Positions 24,865 through 33,372 of a stretch of DNA of 37,049 nt are shown one piece after another (position 1 is the stretch's first letter; the number at the start of each line of letters is the position of its first letter). Where the stretch lies: positions 1 to 37,049 of the forward strand of contig JAIESI010000111.1 of assembly GCA_019746135.1 (NCBI GenBank). The letters are read 5' to 3'. Origin of the DNA: Xanthobacteraceae bacterium (GTDB lineage: Bacteria; Pseudomonadota; Alphaproteobacteria; Rhizobiales; Xanthobacteraceae). The notes beneath the pieces are model-generated. The model did no database searches. It was not told the origin of the DNA and was given only the letters and a program-made list of their open reading frames with translations. Made by a program: the position numbers and the translations under genes.

Positions 24865-25857
24865 CTACTTTATCTCGACCGGCTGCAGCTTATGATCGGC
24901 GAAGTATTTCAGCGCGCCGGGGTGATAAGGCATGTCGAACTTCTTGTAGAGCAGGATCGGGTTGAACGAGGCCAGATGCGGCGCGATCGAGACGAGGTCG
25001 GGTTTGTTGTTCGCCAGTGTCTCGACGATCTTGTGCACGTCACCATCCTTGGCCTTGGCGTTCGTGAACAACATGAAGTCGAACGTGTAGACGTTGATGG
25101 GGCGCGTCACGCCGACGAAGATCGGTGCCGGGCCAGTCGGTGTCAGGTAGCCGTAGGGAAACAGCTTGCGGCTCTCCGCGAGGCGCTCGGGCGAGGCGCT
25201 TGCATCAAGCGCCCGGATGCCGCCGACGCTGGCGTCGGCCTCGCGCACCTTTGGTGCGCCGAACGCGAAATAGAGCGCATCAAGCGAACCGGAGATGAAG
25301 TCGTCGGCGCCGCGGATCACGTTCGGCACCAGCACCGGTGTGACATCCTTGGCGGTGAGCCCGCCGAGCGCTAACTGGGCCTGGACCAACATGTCGGCCG
25401 CGCGCATGGCCGAAAAGCCGAGCGCGATGCGCTTGCCCTTCAGGTCGGCGTTGGTTTCCATCGTCGTGTCCTTGCGGACGAAGAACGATGCCCAGAGAGG
25501 ATGGATCACGCCGATTAGCCGCAGATCGGCCTGCCGGTTGGGTCCGCTGCCTTCCACCTGCGCCTGCACCTCGGCAACGTTGGCGACGCCGAGATCGATC
25601 TCGCCCTTCGCCACCATCGGGATCAGAACGGTCTCGCCTGCGGTCGTCTGCACCAGGGTGTTGAGCCCGGCCTTGTCCTTCAACACCTTGGCGATGGCCG
25701 TACCGGTCGTATGCGCGAGCGTCCCAGGCTGCATGGTCGCAAGACCGTAGGTCTGCGCGGTCGCTGGTCCGTTGATCAGGCAAACCGCTGCCACGGTGGC
25801 TATTGCAGCCGCTGCCCGGCCGGCGCAACGCAAATTGTCCCTGACCCCGGGTGTCAT
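24865..25857 (-). CDS. TAXI-family TRAP-type solute-binding protein
   Basis: Exported 330-residue periplasmic protein. A signal peptide (AAAIATVAAVCLINGPATAQ) ends near residue 34; the mature chain begins TYGLATMQPGTLAHTTGTAIAKVLKDKAG and has TTAGETVLIPMVAKGEIDLGVANVAEV, and ends with FDMPYHPGALKYF, close to the YHPGA.kY motif near the C-terminus of TAXI proteins. TAXI proteins deliver solutes (for example glutamate or other carboxylates) to TRAP permeases. No TRAP membrane subunit lies in the window, so it is an orphan binding protein here. GGGAGG lies upstream of ATG 25857. Its place in the catabolic operon suggests it binds the pathway substrate. Confidence 0.88.
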   Translation of the reverse strand: MTPGVRDNLRCAGRAAAAIATVAAVCLINGPATAQTYGLATMQPGTLAHTTGTAIAKVLKDKAGLNTLVQTTAGETVLIPMVAKGEIDLGVANVAEVQAQVEGSGPNRQADLRLIGVIHPLWASFFVRKDTTMETNADLKGKRIALGFSAMRAADMLVQAQLALGGLTAKDVTPVLVPNVIRGADDFISGSLDALYFAFGAPKVREADASVGGIRALDASASPERLAESRKLFPYGYLTPTGPAPIFVGVTRPINVYTFDFMLFTNAKAKDGDVHKIVETLANNKPDLVSIAPHLASFNPILLYKKFDMPYHPGALKYFADHKLQPVEIK

Positions 25858-25959
25858 TGTCGCCTCCCTGGCATTCTTGTGGCCGCGCGTTCGCGGCTTC
25901 CGGTTGAGGCCGGAATTTGAAGCAGACGCTAGCGACTTTCCGATCTGCCCGGAAGGGCC

Positions 25960-25978
25960 GACCCCGGCAAGCGGGGTC
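25960..25978 (-). other. Stem-loop at the UbiD stop codon
   Basis: GACCCCG (25960-25966) pairs with CGGGGTC (25972-25978) around a 5-nt loop. The stem begins within the stop codon (25978-25980) of the minus-strand UbiD gene. No T-tract follows. Situated before the TAXI gene (starts 25857), it may be an internal attenuating or RNA-stabilising hairpin rather than a full terminator. Confidence 0.5.
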
Positions 25979-27507
25979 TAGCCGCCGTTCGGCTTGTTCA
26001 GCCCGAACTCGCCCCAGCGCTTCATCGTTGCGTCGATGTCGCTCTGCTCCGGCCAGACCTTCGGCGGGAAACGCGCGCCGCCCAGCTCGGGATCGGGGTC
26101 GTAATCGAGGTTCATGGTGGCGTCGATCAGCACCCGGTTCCACTTGCCGGTGCCGAACAGCGCCGGGTTGCGGTCGCGCTTGCGCGTCGAGGGATCGAGT
26201 CCCGCGCCGAAGGTCGAGCGCATGATGACGATGTCGTCCTCGCCGGCGTTGACGCGCTGGGCGATCGCCCAGTCGACCGCGGCGTAGTCGTGGATGTCGA
26301 TGTCGTCGTCCACCACGGTGATGTGCTTGTAGCGCACGTGCGCCGCCGACGAGCCCCAGATCGCGTTCGCCGCCTGCTTCGCCTGGTTGCGGTAGGACGA
26401 CTTCATGCGGATCAAGAGGTTGATGCCGGTCTGCACCGGCGGGCACCACACATCGGTGACGCCGGGCACGCCGGCGCGGTCGAGCACGTTCCACGCGGTC
26501 GAGGCACGCATGATCGACGAGCAGATGCCGTTCTCCGAATAGGAGCCGGGCAGCGAGCCCTCGACCGTGCCGCGCAGGATCGGATTGTTGCGGTGGGTGA
26601 TCGCGGTGACGCGGATGGTCGGCTTGGGGCTCTTGTCGCCCGCGACGTAGCCGGTGAACTCCGCGAACGGGCCTTCCGTGTCCCAGTTCTTGGGATCGAG
26701 CTGGAGATAACCTTCGATGACGATCTCCGAGGTCGCGGGCACGTAAAGGTCGACGGTCTCGCACTTCACGAGATCGACCGGCTCGCCGCGGATCGAGCCC
26801 ATCACGTCGTATTCGCAGACGCCCTTCGGCACCGGCGAGCCGCCGGTGAAGGCGAGTGACGGCTCCCAGCCGATCGCCACCGCAATCGGCATCTCCGAGC
26901 TGCCGCCGTTCTGCCAGGCGGTGACATGATGGCCGATGTGCTGCGCGCGCCACATCAGGATCGGGATGCGGTCCTTCGCCGACACCATGCCGCGATAGAC
27001 GCCGACGTTCATCGTGCCGGTGGTCGGATCCTTGGTGACCACGCCGCCGTAGGTCAGGATGTAGCGGCCGCCGTCGACGCGGTTCCACTGCGGCACCGGA
27101 AAGTCATAGAGGTTGATGTCCTTGCCGGTGATGACGTTCTCCTTGCACGGCCCGTCCTTGACGATGCGCGGCGGGATCTGGCCCTCGAGGATGGTGCGGC
27201 CGACCTTGACGATCTCGCGCGGATGCGTGTCGGGCTCCATCCCCAGCAGCATCGCGACGCGGCGATAGCTGCCGATGCTGCCGACGAACACCTGGCCGCA
27301 GCGCGTGGTGTTCTTGTTGTAGTCCTTGATGTTCTTGAACAGCAGCGCCGGTCCCGTGCCCGTCCCCTGCGCCATGCGCGTGACGGTGCCGAGCTCGACG
27401 TTCCAGTCGACCTCGGCCTCGATCTCGCGCAGCTCGCCGGCCGACTTCAGCGCCTTTATCCAGTTGCGCATGTCGCCGAAGGCTATGGGCTTGCGTTGCA
27501 CGCTCAT
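25978..27507 (-). CDS. UbiD-family prenyl-FMN-dependent decarboxylase
   Basis: A 509-residue (de)carboxylase of the UbiD/Fdc1 family, acting on aromatic, heteroaromatic or alpha,beta-unsaturated carboxylates with prenylated FMN. Catalytic residues are visible and numbered almost as in Fdc1: Arg172 (MNVGVYRG), Glu278 and Glu283 (TEGPFAEFTGY). Likely metal/phosphate ligands Asn167, His190 or neighbours (AQHIGHH) and Glu232 (CEYD) are also present. GGAG lies 10 nt before ATG 27507. The start overlaps the stop of the ferredoxin-like gene by 4 nt (ATGA), so both are translationally coupled. No UbiX-type prenyltransferase gene is nearby; the cofactor must be made elsewhere. Substrate unknown. Confidence 0.95.
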   Translation of the reverse strand: MSVQRKPIAFGDMRNWIKALKSAGELREIEAEVDWNVELGTVTRMAQGTGTGPALLFKNIKDYNKNTTRCGQVFVGSIGSYRRVAMLLGMEPDTHPREIVKVGRTILEGQIPPRIVKDGPCKENVITGKDINLYDFPVPQWNRVDGGRYILTYGGVVTKDPTTGTMNVGVYRGMVSAKDRIPILMWRAQHIGHHVTAWQNGGSSEMPIAVAIGWEPSLAFTGGSPVPKGVCEYDVMGSIRGEPVDLVKCETVDLYVPATSEIVIEGYLQLDPKNWDTEGPFAEFTGYVAGDKSPKPTIRVTAITHRNNPILRGTVEGSLPGSYSENGICSSIMRASTAWNVLDRAGVPGVTDVWCPPVQTGINLLIRMKSSYRNQAKQAANAIWGSSAAHVRYKHITVVDDDIDIHDYAAVDWAIAQRVNAGEDDIVIMRSTFGAGLDPSTRKRDRNPALFGTGKWNRVLIDATMNLDYDPDPELGGARFPPKVWPEQSDIDATMKRWGEFGLNKPNGG

Positions 27508-27872
27508 TTTTTTGGGTCTCCATTCTCAGTCAGGCCCTGCACGGCAAACCGCTCGGCAGGCGGCGCGATTTCGGTGACGAGATCGCGCACGAGTTTCTTG
27601 TTGGACAGCGGCTCGATCGTCATTTCACGCGCTTCGAGCCGTTCGGTGCAGGCATAGACGGTTTCCCCGTCACATTCCATCATGCATTCCTTGCAGGCAT
27701 TGGCGTTGATGCAGGAGAAGCGGATGGCGAGCGTCGGGTCCTTGTGGACGCGGATCCAGCGCAGCCCGTCGAGCACCGATTGGCCGCGCTCGAACGGCAC
27801 CTGGTGGATCTCCCAATGGCCATGGGCTTTATCTTGCCCGCGCCAGATTTTCAGGGTGGCGGTTTCGCTCAT
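27504..27872 (-). CDS. Miniature [2Fe-2S] protein, N-terminal half of SdhB/FrdB only
   Basis: A 122-residue protein matching the plant-ferredoxin-like N-terminal domain of succinate dehydrogenase/fumarate reductase iron-sulfur subunits. Cysteines 54, 60, 63 and 75 (SCINANACKECMMECDG...VYAC) correspond to the SdhB [2Fe-2S] set (C-x4-C-x2-C-x11-C), but the first gap is one residue longer and an extra Cys67 is present. It ends after EPLSNKKLVRDLVTEI, where SdhB would continue into its [3Fe-4S]/[4Fe-4S] domain, so that whole half is absent (SdhB is about 235 residues). ATG 27872 is used; it overlaps the flavoprotein stop by 4 nt (ATGA), and the end overlaps the UbiD start. It probably shuttles electrons to or from the flavoprotein. 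Confidence 0.88.
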   Translation of the reverse strand: MSETATLKIWRGQDKAHGHWEIHQVPFERGQSVLDGLRWIRVHKDPTLAIRFSCINANACKECMMECDGETVYACTERLEAREMTIEPLSNKKLVRDLVTEIAPPAERFAVQGLTENGDPKK

Positions 27873-29566
27873 TGCGCAGCGACCTCGACAGGGGCGGCGG
27901 GGACGGAGGTCAGGCTGATCGTTTGGCCGGCGAGCCGCACCACCTGGTTGACGCGCCATTCGTCCAGCATGCCGGGATAGTCCTCGCGCTGATGGGCGCC
28001 GCGGCTCTCGGTGCGGGCCAGCGCGGCCTTCGCGACCGTGTGCGCGACCAGCAGCATGTTGCGCAGATCGAACCAGTCGAGCCGGACCATGTCGAATGCG
28101 CCGCCGTCGCCGGGCGGACGCTCGCCGACATCGCGCGTCATCTCCTCGATCGCCGCAAGCGCGCGGACCAAGCCGTCTTTGGTGCGCAACGGACCGACGT
28201 CGTCGGACATGACGGACTGCAGGCGCTGCAGCAGGTCCGCGGTGTTCGGTGCATCTGTCCGGCCTGGGGCATTGATCAAATCGATGGCTTCCCGCGCCGC
28301 ATCAATGCGGACTGGGACAGATTTTGCCGTCTTCACCCGCGCTGCGGCGGTGCGTCCGGCCTGCCGGCCGAACACCAGCGCCTCGGTGATGGCGTTGCCG
28401 GACAGCCGGTTGGCGCCGTTGGCGCCACCGACCGCTTCGCCGGCGACAAGCAGGCCCGGCAGCTCGGTCTGCATCTTCACGTCGGTTGCGACGCCGCCCA
28501 TGTGATAGTGCGCGATCGGCGCCACCTCGATCGGCATCTTCGTCAGGTCGATGCCGTTTTCGGCAAGCCGGTCGATCACCGGGCCGAACGCCTCGCGGAG
28601 CTTTTCTTCGGGCACGTGCTGGAAGCTCAGATACGCGCCGCCGTGCGGCGAACCACGTCCCGCGGCGACCTCCTTGAGGATGGCGTAGGTGCCGAGGTCG
28701 CGGGTGATGACGTATTTGCCGTCCTCGGCGACGCCATAGCGGTCGGTGAACGGCTGCATGTCGCGGTTGAGCAGGCGCCCGCCGAGCTTGTAGCGGAACG
28801 GGTCCCACATGATCGGGTCCATGCCGATGAGCCGCGGCGCGAGGTGCCCGATCGGGAAGAACTGCACGAACTCCATGTCGATCAGCGGCACGCCCGCGCG
28901 GAGACATAGCGCATACCCATCGCCGCCCATGTTGCTCGAGGCGCTGTTGCGCCGGTAGAGCCGGGTGAGGCCGCCGGTGGCGACGATGGTGGCCTTCGCC
29001 GAAAGCACCACCGGCGCGCCGCTGCCGGCGTGCCAGGCGACTGCGCCGGTGACCTCGCCGTCGGCCTTGATCAGGTCGACCACGCAGAGATCGCCGGACC
29101 GGGTGACGCCCGGTGTCTTGTGCAGCACCGTGCGCATGGTCTTGGACACGGCGGGGCCGGTGTTGAGGAAGTCGACGTAGACGCAGCGCGGCCGGTCGTG
29201 GCCCGGCGCGAAGGCCGAGGTGATCTTGCCGTTCTTGCGCGCCCAGCCGACGCCCCAGGCATCCATCTCGCGGATGCATTCCGGGCCTTCTTCGCACAGC
29301 AGCCGCGACAGCGTCTCGTTGCACAGCCCGCGGCCGGCGGTCAGCGTGTCCTGGTAATGATGGCTCCAGTGGTCGGGCGCCGCGTCGCCGAGCGCCACGG
29401 CGACGGTCATCTGCGCCATCACGGTTGCGCCGCCGCGGCCGATCAGGCTGCGGTCGACCAGATGCACCCGGCATCCGGCACGCGCCGCCTCGATCGCCGC
29501 GTACATGCCGGCCGCACCGGAGCCGATCACCAGAACATCGGTTTCAACGCGTGTCAGATCAGCCAA
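27869..29566 (-). CDS. Fumarate reductase/succinate dehydrogenase-type flavoprotein
   Basis: A 565-residue FAD oxidoreductase of the FrdA/SdhA/NadB superfamily. The Rossmann motif is DVLVIGSGAAGMYAAIEAARAG (Gly15-Gly20). Active-site elements resemble fumarate reductases: HYHMGGV (His353, His355) and GGANGANRLSGNAITEALVFG containing the conserved substrate-binding Arg. A TTG start at 29566 is preferred: AAGGAG lies exactly 6 nt upstream and the chain then begins just before the FAD motif; the open frame reaches 29617 through another TTG with no ribosome site. It is overlapped by the mini-[2Fe-2S] gene. No membrane anchor subunits occur, so it is probably a soluble reductase or dehydrogenase for a pathway intermediate, not respiratory Complex II. 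Confidence 0.92.
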   Translation of the reverse strand: MADLTRVETDVLVIGSGAAGMYAAIEAARAGCRVHLVDRSLIGRGGATVMAQMTVAVALGDAAPDHWSHHYQDTLTAGRGLCNETLSRLLCEEGPECIREMDAWGVGWARKNGKITSAFAPGHDRPRCVYVDFLNTGPAVSKTMRTVLHKTPGVTRSGDLCVVDLIKADGEVTGAVAWHAGSGAPVVLSAKATIVATGGLTRLYRRNSASSNMGGDGYALCLRAGVPLIDMEFVQFFPIGHLAPRLIGMDPIMWDPFRYKLGGRLLNRDMQPFTDRYGVAEDGKYVITRDLGTYAILKEVAAGRGSPHGGAYLSFQHVPEEKLREAFGPVIDRLAENGIDLTKMPIEVAPIAHYHMGGVATDVKMQTELPGLLVAGEAVGGANGANRLSGNAITEALVFGRQAGRTAAARVKTAKSVPVRIDAAREAIDLINAPGRTDAPNTADLLQRLQSVMSDDVGPLRTKDGLVRALAAIEEMTRDVGERPPGDGGAFDMVRLDWFDLRNMLLVAHTVAKAALARTESRGAHQREDYPGMLDEWRVNQVVRLAGQTISLTSVPAAPVEVAAQ

Positions 29567-29696
29567 CAGAAGCTCCTTGCCATCGCTCAAGGCCAACTTA
29601 TTGCGGCGGCGGGGCAATCACCAGTTCACCAATGCGCCCCGGTTGCGGCAGCATCCGACATTCCACGAGCTCCTGCGCCGCCCCGCAGTGTCGAAA

Positions 29697-30185
29697 TTAT
29701 GCCGTCGCGCCGGCCTTCCGCTTCTTCGCCGCGAGCTTCACGGCGTCCATCACCTCGGGGTAAGTGGCGCAGCGGCAGAGGTTGCCGGTGAGGTAGTGCT
29801 TGATCTCATCGTCGGTGGGATCGGGCTTCTCGTCGAGAAGCTGCGTCACCATCATGATGAAGCCCGGCGTGCAGTAGCCGCATTGGAAGGCGCTTGCCTC
29901 GATGAACGCCTCCTGCACCGGGCTGAGCTTCTGTGCCGAGTCGAGGCTCTCGACCGTGACCACGTCCGCGCCGTCGACGAACGAGGCGAGGTAGAGACAG
30001 CCCGAGACCGCGCGGCCGTTGACCACGACCGAGCAGCAGCCGCACAGGCCCTGGCCGCAGCTTTCGCGGGCGCCGGTCAGCCCGAACTGGGTCTGCAGCA
30101 GCTCGACCAGGTTGTGATGCGGCTTGACGTCGGCCGTGACCGGCGAGCCGTTGAGTGTGAAGGTGATGGTTCGCGCCGCCGTCAT
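29697..30185 (-). CDS. Molybdenum hydroxylase small subunit, two [2Fe-2S] clusters
   Basis: A 162-residue xanthine-oxidase-family iron-sulfur subunit. The N-terminal plant-type cluster uses Cys43, 48, 51 and 63 (ESCGQGLCGCC...SGC), and the C-terminal four-helix domain holds the second cluster with Cys102, 105, 137 and 139 (QCGYCTPG, NLCRCATY). The start overlaps the large-subunit stop by one base (TAATG), with GGAGG inside the end of the upstream gene. Length is like HcrC, NdhS and CoxS. It would pass electrons from the molybdenum site to FAD in the medium subunit. A 130-nt gap without a gene separates it from the downstream flavoprotein. Confidence 0.95.
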   Translation of the reverse strand: MTAARTITFTLNGSPVTADVKPHHNLVELLQTQFGLTGARESCGQGLCGCCSVVVNGRAVSGCLYLASFVDGADVVTVESLDSAQKLSPVQEAFIEASAFQCGYCTPGFIMMVTQLLDEKPDPTDDEIKHYLTGNLCRCATYPEVMDAVKLAAKKRKAGATA

Positions 30186-32491
30186 TATTCATCCTCCAGC
30201 GGCTTGCCCATCTTCGCGCGGATCGCGCGATAGACCGTTTCCGCCTTGAGTGGCATTTCCATGATCCGCACGCCGACCGCGTCGTCGATGGCGTTGGCGA
30301 GCGCCGGGCCGACGCAGAAGGTCGCGACCTCGCCGACGCCCTTGGCGCCGAACGGGCCGTTCGACTGATCGTGCTCGACGTAGTGGCTTTCCAGCTTGGT
30401 CGGCAGGTCGTGGAAGCCCGGGATCTTGTAGTCGGCGAGCGAGGCGTTGGTCACCTGGCCGCCGTCGATGTACATCTTCTCGAACATGCTGAAGCCGAGA
30501 TGCATCAGCGCCGCGCCGGAGATCTGCGTCTCGACGCTCTTCGGGTTGATCGCCTTGCCGCAGTCGACCACGTTGATCAGCTTGGTGATCTTGACGTGGC
30601 CGGTCTCGGTGTCGACCTCGACCTCGGCGCCGGAGCCCGCGACCATCCAGAACGGCGTGACATTGGGGCTCTGGCCGGTGCCCGGCGCGGGCGGGGTGTA
30701 GTCCGGCTTGTAGATGCCCGAACCGATCACGTTGCCGGCCTGCATGCCGTAGCGCTTCTGGAACAACTCGGCGATCGGGATGTTCGAGCCTTCGGGCTCG
30801 CCGACCTCTTTCGCCAGCGCCTTGAGCTTGTCGCGCGCGTCCTCGGCGGCGCGGCGCACCGCGTGACCCATGTGGAACAGCGAGCGCGAGCCGAGCGTGC
30901 CCATGTCGTAGGGCGTCACGTCGGTGTCGCGCGGCGTCACCCGCACGTCCTCGGCCGGGATGTTCAGGACCTCGGCGACCATCTGCGCCATGGCGGTGTC
31001 GGAGCCCTGGCCCATGTCGACGGTGCCGCAATAGAGCGTGGCCGAACCGTCGGCCGACACGTTGACGATGGCGACCGAGGTGGTCGGCGAGATGACCGCC
31101 TTGTTGGCGATGGCGAAGCCGCGGCCGCGCTTGATATGGCTGCTGCCGCCCTTGTCGAACGGCTTCGACCACTCCATCCGCTCGAGCACCTTGTCCATCA
31201 CCTTCTCGACCGGATGGTCCTTCAGCATCTGGCCGGTGGCGTGCGGGCGCCCTTCGACCGCAAGGTTTTTGCGGCGGAACTCGACCGGGTCCATGTTCAG
31301 CGCCCGCGCCATCATGTCGGTGTGGCCCTCATAGGCCCACACCAGCTGCGGCACGCCGAACCCGCGCAGCGCGCCCGCCGGCGTGACGTTGGTGTAGAGC
31401 GCGTAGGAGTCGATCCAGACGTTGTCGATGTCGTAGGGGCCGGCCGCGGTCAGGCCGGACTTCTGCGTGACGCGCGGGCCGATGTCGGCGTAAGCGCCGC
31501 CGTTCCAGTACACCTCGCACTTGCGGGCGACGATCCTGCCGTTCTTGTCGACGCCGCTCTTGATGCGGAACGTCGAGGGGTGCCGGGTGATCTGGTAGAA
31601 CATCTCTTCGAAGGTGTGGGCGACCTTCACCGGCTTGCGCGCAATCATCGACAGCGCCAGCGCCAGCGCCTCGAGCTTGATGTAGAGCTTGGAGCCATAA
31701 CCCGAGCCGAGATACGGCACCTTGATCCGCACCTTGTTCTCCGGCCAGCCGAGCAGCCGCGCCATCTCCGTGCGCACGAACGAGGGGCCCTGCGTCGAAT
31801 CGTAGAACGTGACGTGGGTGTCCTTGTAGTCGCAGATGCAGGCGAACGGCTCGAACGACAGGTGCAGCACCTTCTGGGTGCGGAACTCGTGCTCGAACTT
31901 GTGCTCGGCCGCCTCGAAGGCCTTGTCGAAGTCGCCGCGGCGCAGCCGGTAATCCAGCGCCAGGTTGGTGTTTTTGGCGTCCTTCAGGTGTTTGAGATCC
32001 GCGAACGTGTGCGCGGGCTTGAGCTGGTCGTGGACGTAGACGTTCGACGTCAGCGCGTCGACCTCGTCGTAGACCGCGTCCATCTCCTCGTATTCGGCGG
32101 TAATGAGCTGCGCCGCCTGGTCGGCAATGTGCGGATCGGTGGCGATGACGGCCGCGACCGGCTCGCCGACGAAGCGCACCTTCTCGTGGGCCAGGATCGG
32201 CTGGTCGTGGAACGCGGGGCCGTAATAGGGGCTTTTCAGCACCTTCATCACGTCTTCGACGGTGACGACGTGCAGCACGCCCGGCACTTTCTTGGCGGCG
32301 CTGGTGTCGACCGACTTGATCTTGCCGTGCGCCACCGTGCTGCGGAACAGCTTGGCGTAGACCATCCCGGGCACGCGCATGGTGTGGGTGTATTCGGCGC
32401 GGCCGGTGACCTTGTCGCGGCTTTCGAGGCGCGGGACCGAGCGGCCGACCTGTGCGCCGACCTTGGCGGTTGGGTTGAGTGTCGTGACCAT
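30185..32491 (-). CDS. Molybdenum hydroxylase large subunit (xanthine-oxidase family)
   Basis: A 768-residue molybdopterin-binding catalytic subunit. Typical segments: RLESRDKVTGRAEYTHTMRVPGMVYAKLFRS (N-terminal domain), GALRGFGVPQLVWAYEGHTDMMARALNMDPVEFRRKN, GTVDMGQGSDTAMAQMVAE (cofactor loop) and GPFGAKGVGEVATF with the expected catalytic base Glu721. The CO-dehydrogenase signature AYRCSFR is absent, so it is a hydroxylase or dehydrogenase, not form-I CODH. Length resembles 4-hydroxybenzoyl-CoA reductase HcrA (about 770 residues), but the partner FAD subunit lacks the HcrB iron-sulfur insert. Both ends overlap neighbours by one base. Candidate substrates are aromatic or N-heteroaromatic acids or their CoA esters. 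Confidence 0.95.
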   Translation of the reverse strand: MVTTLNPTAKVGAQVGRSVPRLESRDKVTGRAEYTHTMRVPGMVYAKLFRSTVAHGKIKSVDTSAAKKVPGVLHVVTVEDVMKVLKSPYYGPAFHDQPILAHEKVRFVGEPVAAVIATDPHIADQAAQLITAEYEEMDAVYDEVDALTSNVYVHDQLKPAHTFADLKHLKDAKNTNLALDYRLRRGDFDKAFEAAEHKFEHEFRTQKVLHLSFEPFACICDYKDTHVTFYDSTQGPSFVRTEMARLLGWPENKVRIKVPYLGSGYGSKLYIKLEALALALSMIARKPVKVAHTFEEMFYQITRHPSTFRIKSGVDKNGRIVARKCEVYWNGGAYADIGPRVTQKSGLTAAGPYDIDNVWIDSYALYTNVTPAGALRGFGVPQLVWAYEGHTDMMARALNMDPVEFRRKNLAVEGRPHATGQMLKDHPVEKVMDKVLERMEWSKPFDKGGSSHIKRGRGFAIANKAVISPTTSVAIVNVSADGSATLYCGTVDMGQGSDTAMAQMVAEVLNIPAEDVRVTPRDTDVTPYDMGTLGSRSLFHMGHAVRRAAEDARDKLKALAKEVGEPEGSNIPIAELFQKRYGMQAGNVIGSGIYKPDYTPPAPGTGQSPNVTPFWMVAGSGAEVEVDTETGHVKITKLINVVDCGKAINPKSVETQISGAALMHLGFSMFEKMYIDGGQVTNASLADYKIPGFHDLPTKLESHYVEHDQSNGPFGAKGVGEVATFCVGPALANAIDDAVGVRIMEMPLKAETVYRAIRAKMGKPLEDE

Positions 32492-33372
32492 CAGTGCGCT
32501 CCGCTTCCGTCGAGCCGAGGTTCTTGAAGAGCTTGGCGCACCGCGCGCCGCACATAGACCCGCATCAATTCACGTTTGTAGGGCACCGAGCCGCGAACGT
32601 CGGCAATGAACTCGCATTCTCCGACCGCGGCCTCGCCGGCCTGCGCGAGCAGCTTGTCATCGACGGTCTTGCCGTTGATGACGGCTTCGGCGGCCTTGAG
32701 CCGCGTCGCCTTGTCGGTGGCGGCGCTGGCCACGAGCCTTGCCGACTTGATCGCCTTGCCGTCGCCGTCGATGACGGCGGCGACGCCCAGCGCCGGCCAG
32801 TCGTCGGCCGAGCCGGTGGTGACCTTCATATAGGCACCCTTTTTCGTGCCCTGCGTCGGCACGAACACCTCGGAGATCAGCTCGTTCTTCTCCAGCACGG
32901 TCTCGTAATAGCCGGCGAACAGCTCTTCGATCGGAACCTTGCGCTCGCCCGTCGGGCCCATGACGGTTGCGACCGCGCCGAGCGCCATCAGCACCGGCGG
33001 CAGGTCCATGTGCGGATCGCCGTGCGCCAGCGCGCCGCCGACGGTCGCGACGTTGCGGACGCGCACGTTCGACAGCGTCACCATGGTGCGGGTGATGATA
33101 GGCGCGTGCTTGCGGACGTCGTCGGAGCGCTCGATCGTGTTGAGCGTGGTCATCGCGCCGATGCGCAGACCGTCCGCGGCCGCCGCAATGCTCGAATACT
33201 TCTTCTCGATCTTGCGCAGGCTGACGAGCTTCTCCGGGTTGAACACGCCGGCCTTCATCATCAGCATCAGCGCGGTGCCGCCGGCGATCGGGCGCACCGT
33301 CGGGTCGTCCGGGTTGAGCAGCTTGATCGCCTCCGACAGGGATGTCGGTTCGGCGAGGTCGAAGGGGATCAT
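32491..33372 (-). CDS. Molybdenum hydroxylase medium (FAD) subunit
   Basis: A 293-residue FAD-binding subunit of the CoxM/HcrB/NdhF type. The two flavin-binding motifs are AGGTALML (from residue 30) and TVGGALAHGDP (110-120), with ISEVFVP further on and a CODH-flavoprotein C-terminal domain. It lacks the roughly 40-residue Cys-containing [4Fe-4S] insertion of HcrB and has no cysteines in that stretch, arguing against a true 4-hydroxybenzoyl-CoA reductase. ATG 33372 directly follows the CoxG-like stop codon with no gap, and the ribosome site AGGAGG lies inside the last codons of that gene. The medium-large-small gene order differs from coxMSL. Confidence 0.94.
   Translation of the reverse strand: MIPFDLAEPTSLSEAIKLLNPDDPTVRPIAGGTALMLMMKAGVFNPEKLVSLRKIEKKYSSIAAAADGLRIGAMTTLNTIERSDDVRKHAPIITRTMVTLSNVRVRNVATVGGALAHGDPHMDLPPVLMALGAVATVMGPTGERKVPIEELFAGYYETVLEKNELISEVFVPTQGTKKGAYMKVTTGSADDWPALGVAAVIDGDGKAIKSARLVASAATDKATRLKAAEAVINGKTVDDKLLAQAGEAAVGECEFIADVRGSVPYKRELMRVYVRRAVRQALQEPRLDGSGAH

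Noticed and set aside
25960..25978. Intrinsic terminator after UbiD
   Set aside because: Stem is good but no T-tract follows, and the next gene continues on the same strand; listed only as a stem-loop.
27504..29566. Respiratory succinate dehydrogenase / fumarate reductase
   Set aside because: No SdhC/D anchor genes and the iron-sulfur partner lacks the domain that passes electrons to quinone.
30371..32527. 718-residue plus-strand frame
   Set aside because: Antisense shadow of the molybdenum hydroxylase large subunit, with the same R/H/D/V-rich composition as other shadows.
29697..33372. 4-hydroxybenzoyl-CoA reductase (HcrABC) identity for the Mo-hydroxylase
   Set aside because: Large and small subunit lengths fit, but the FAD subunit lacks the Cys-containing [4Fe-4S] insert that defines HcrB.
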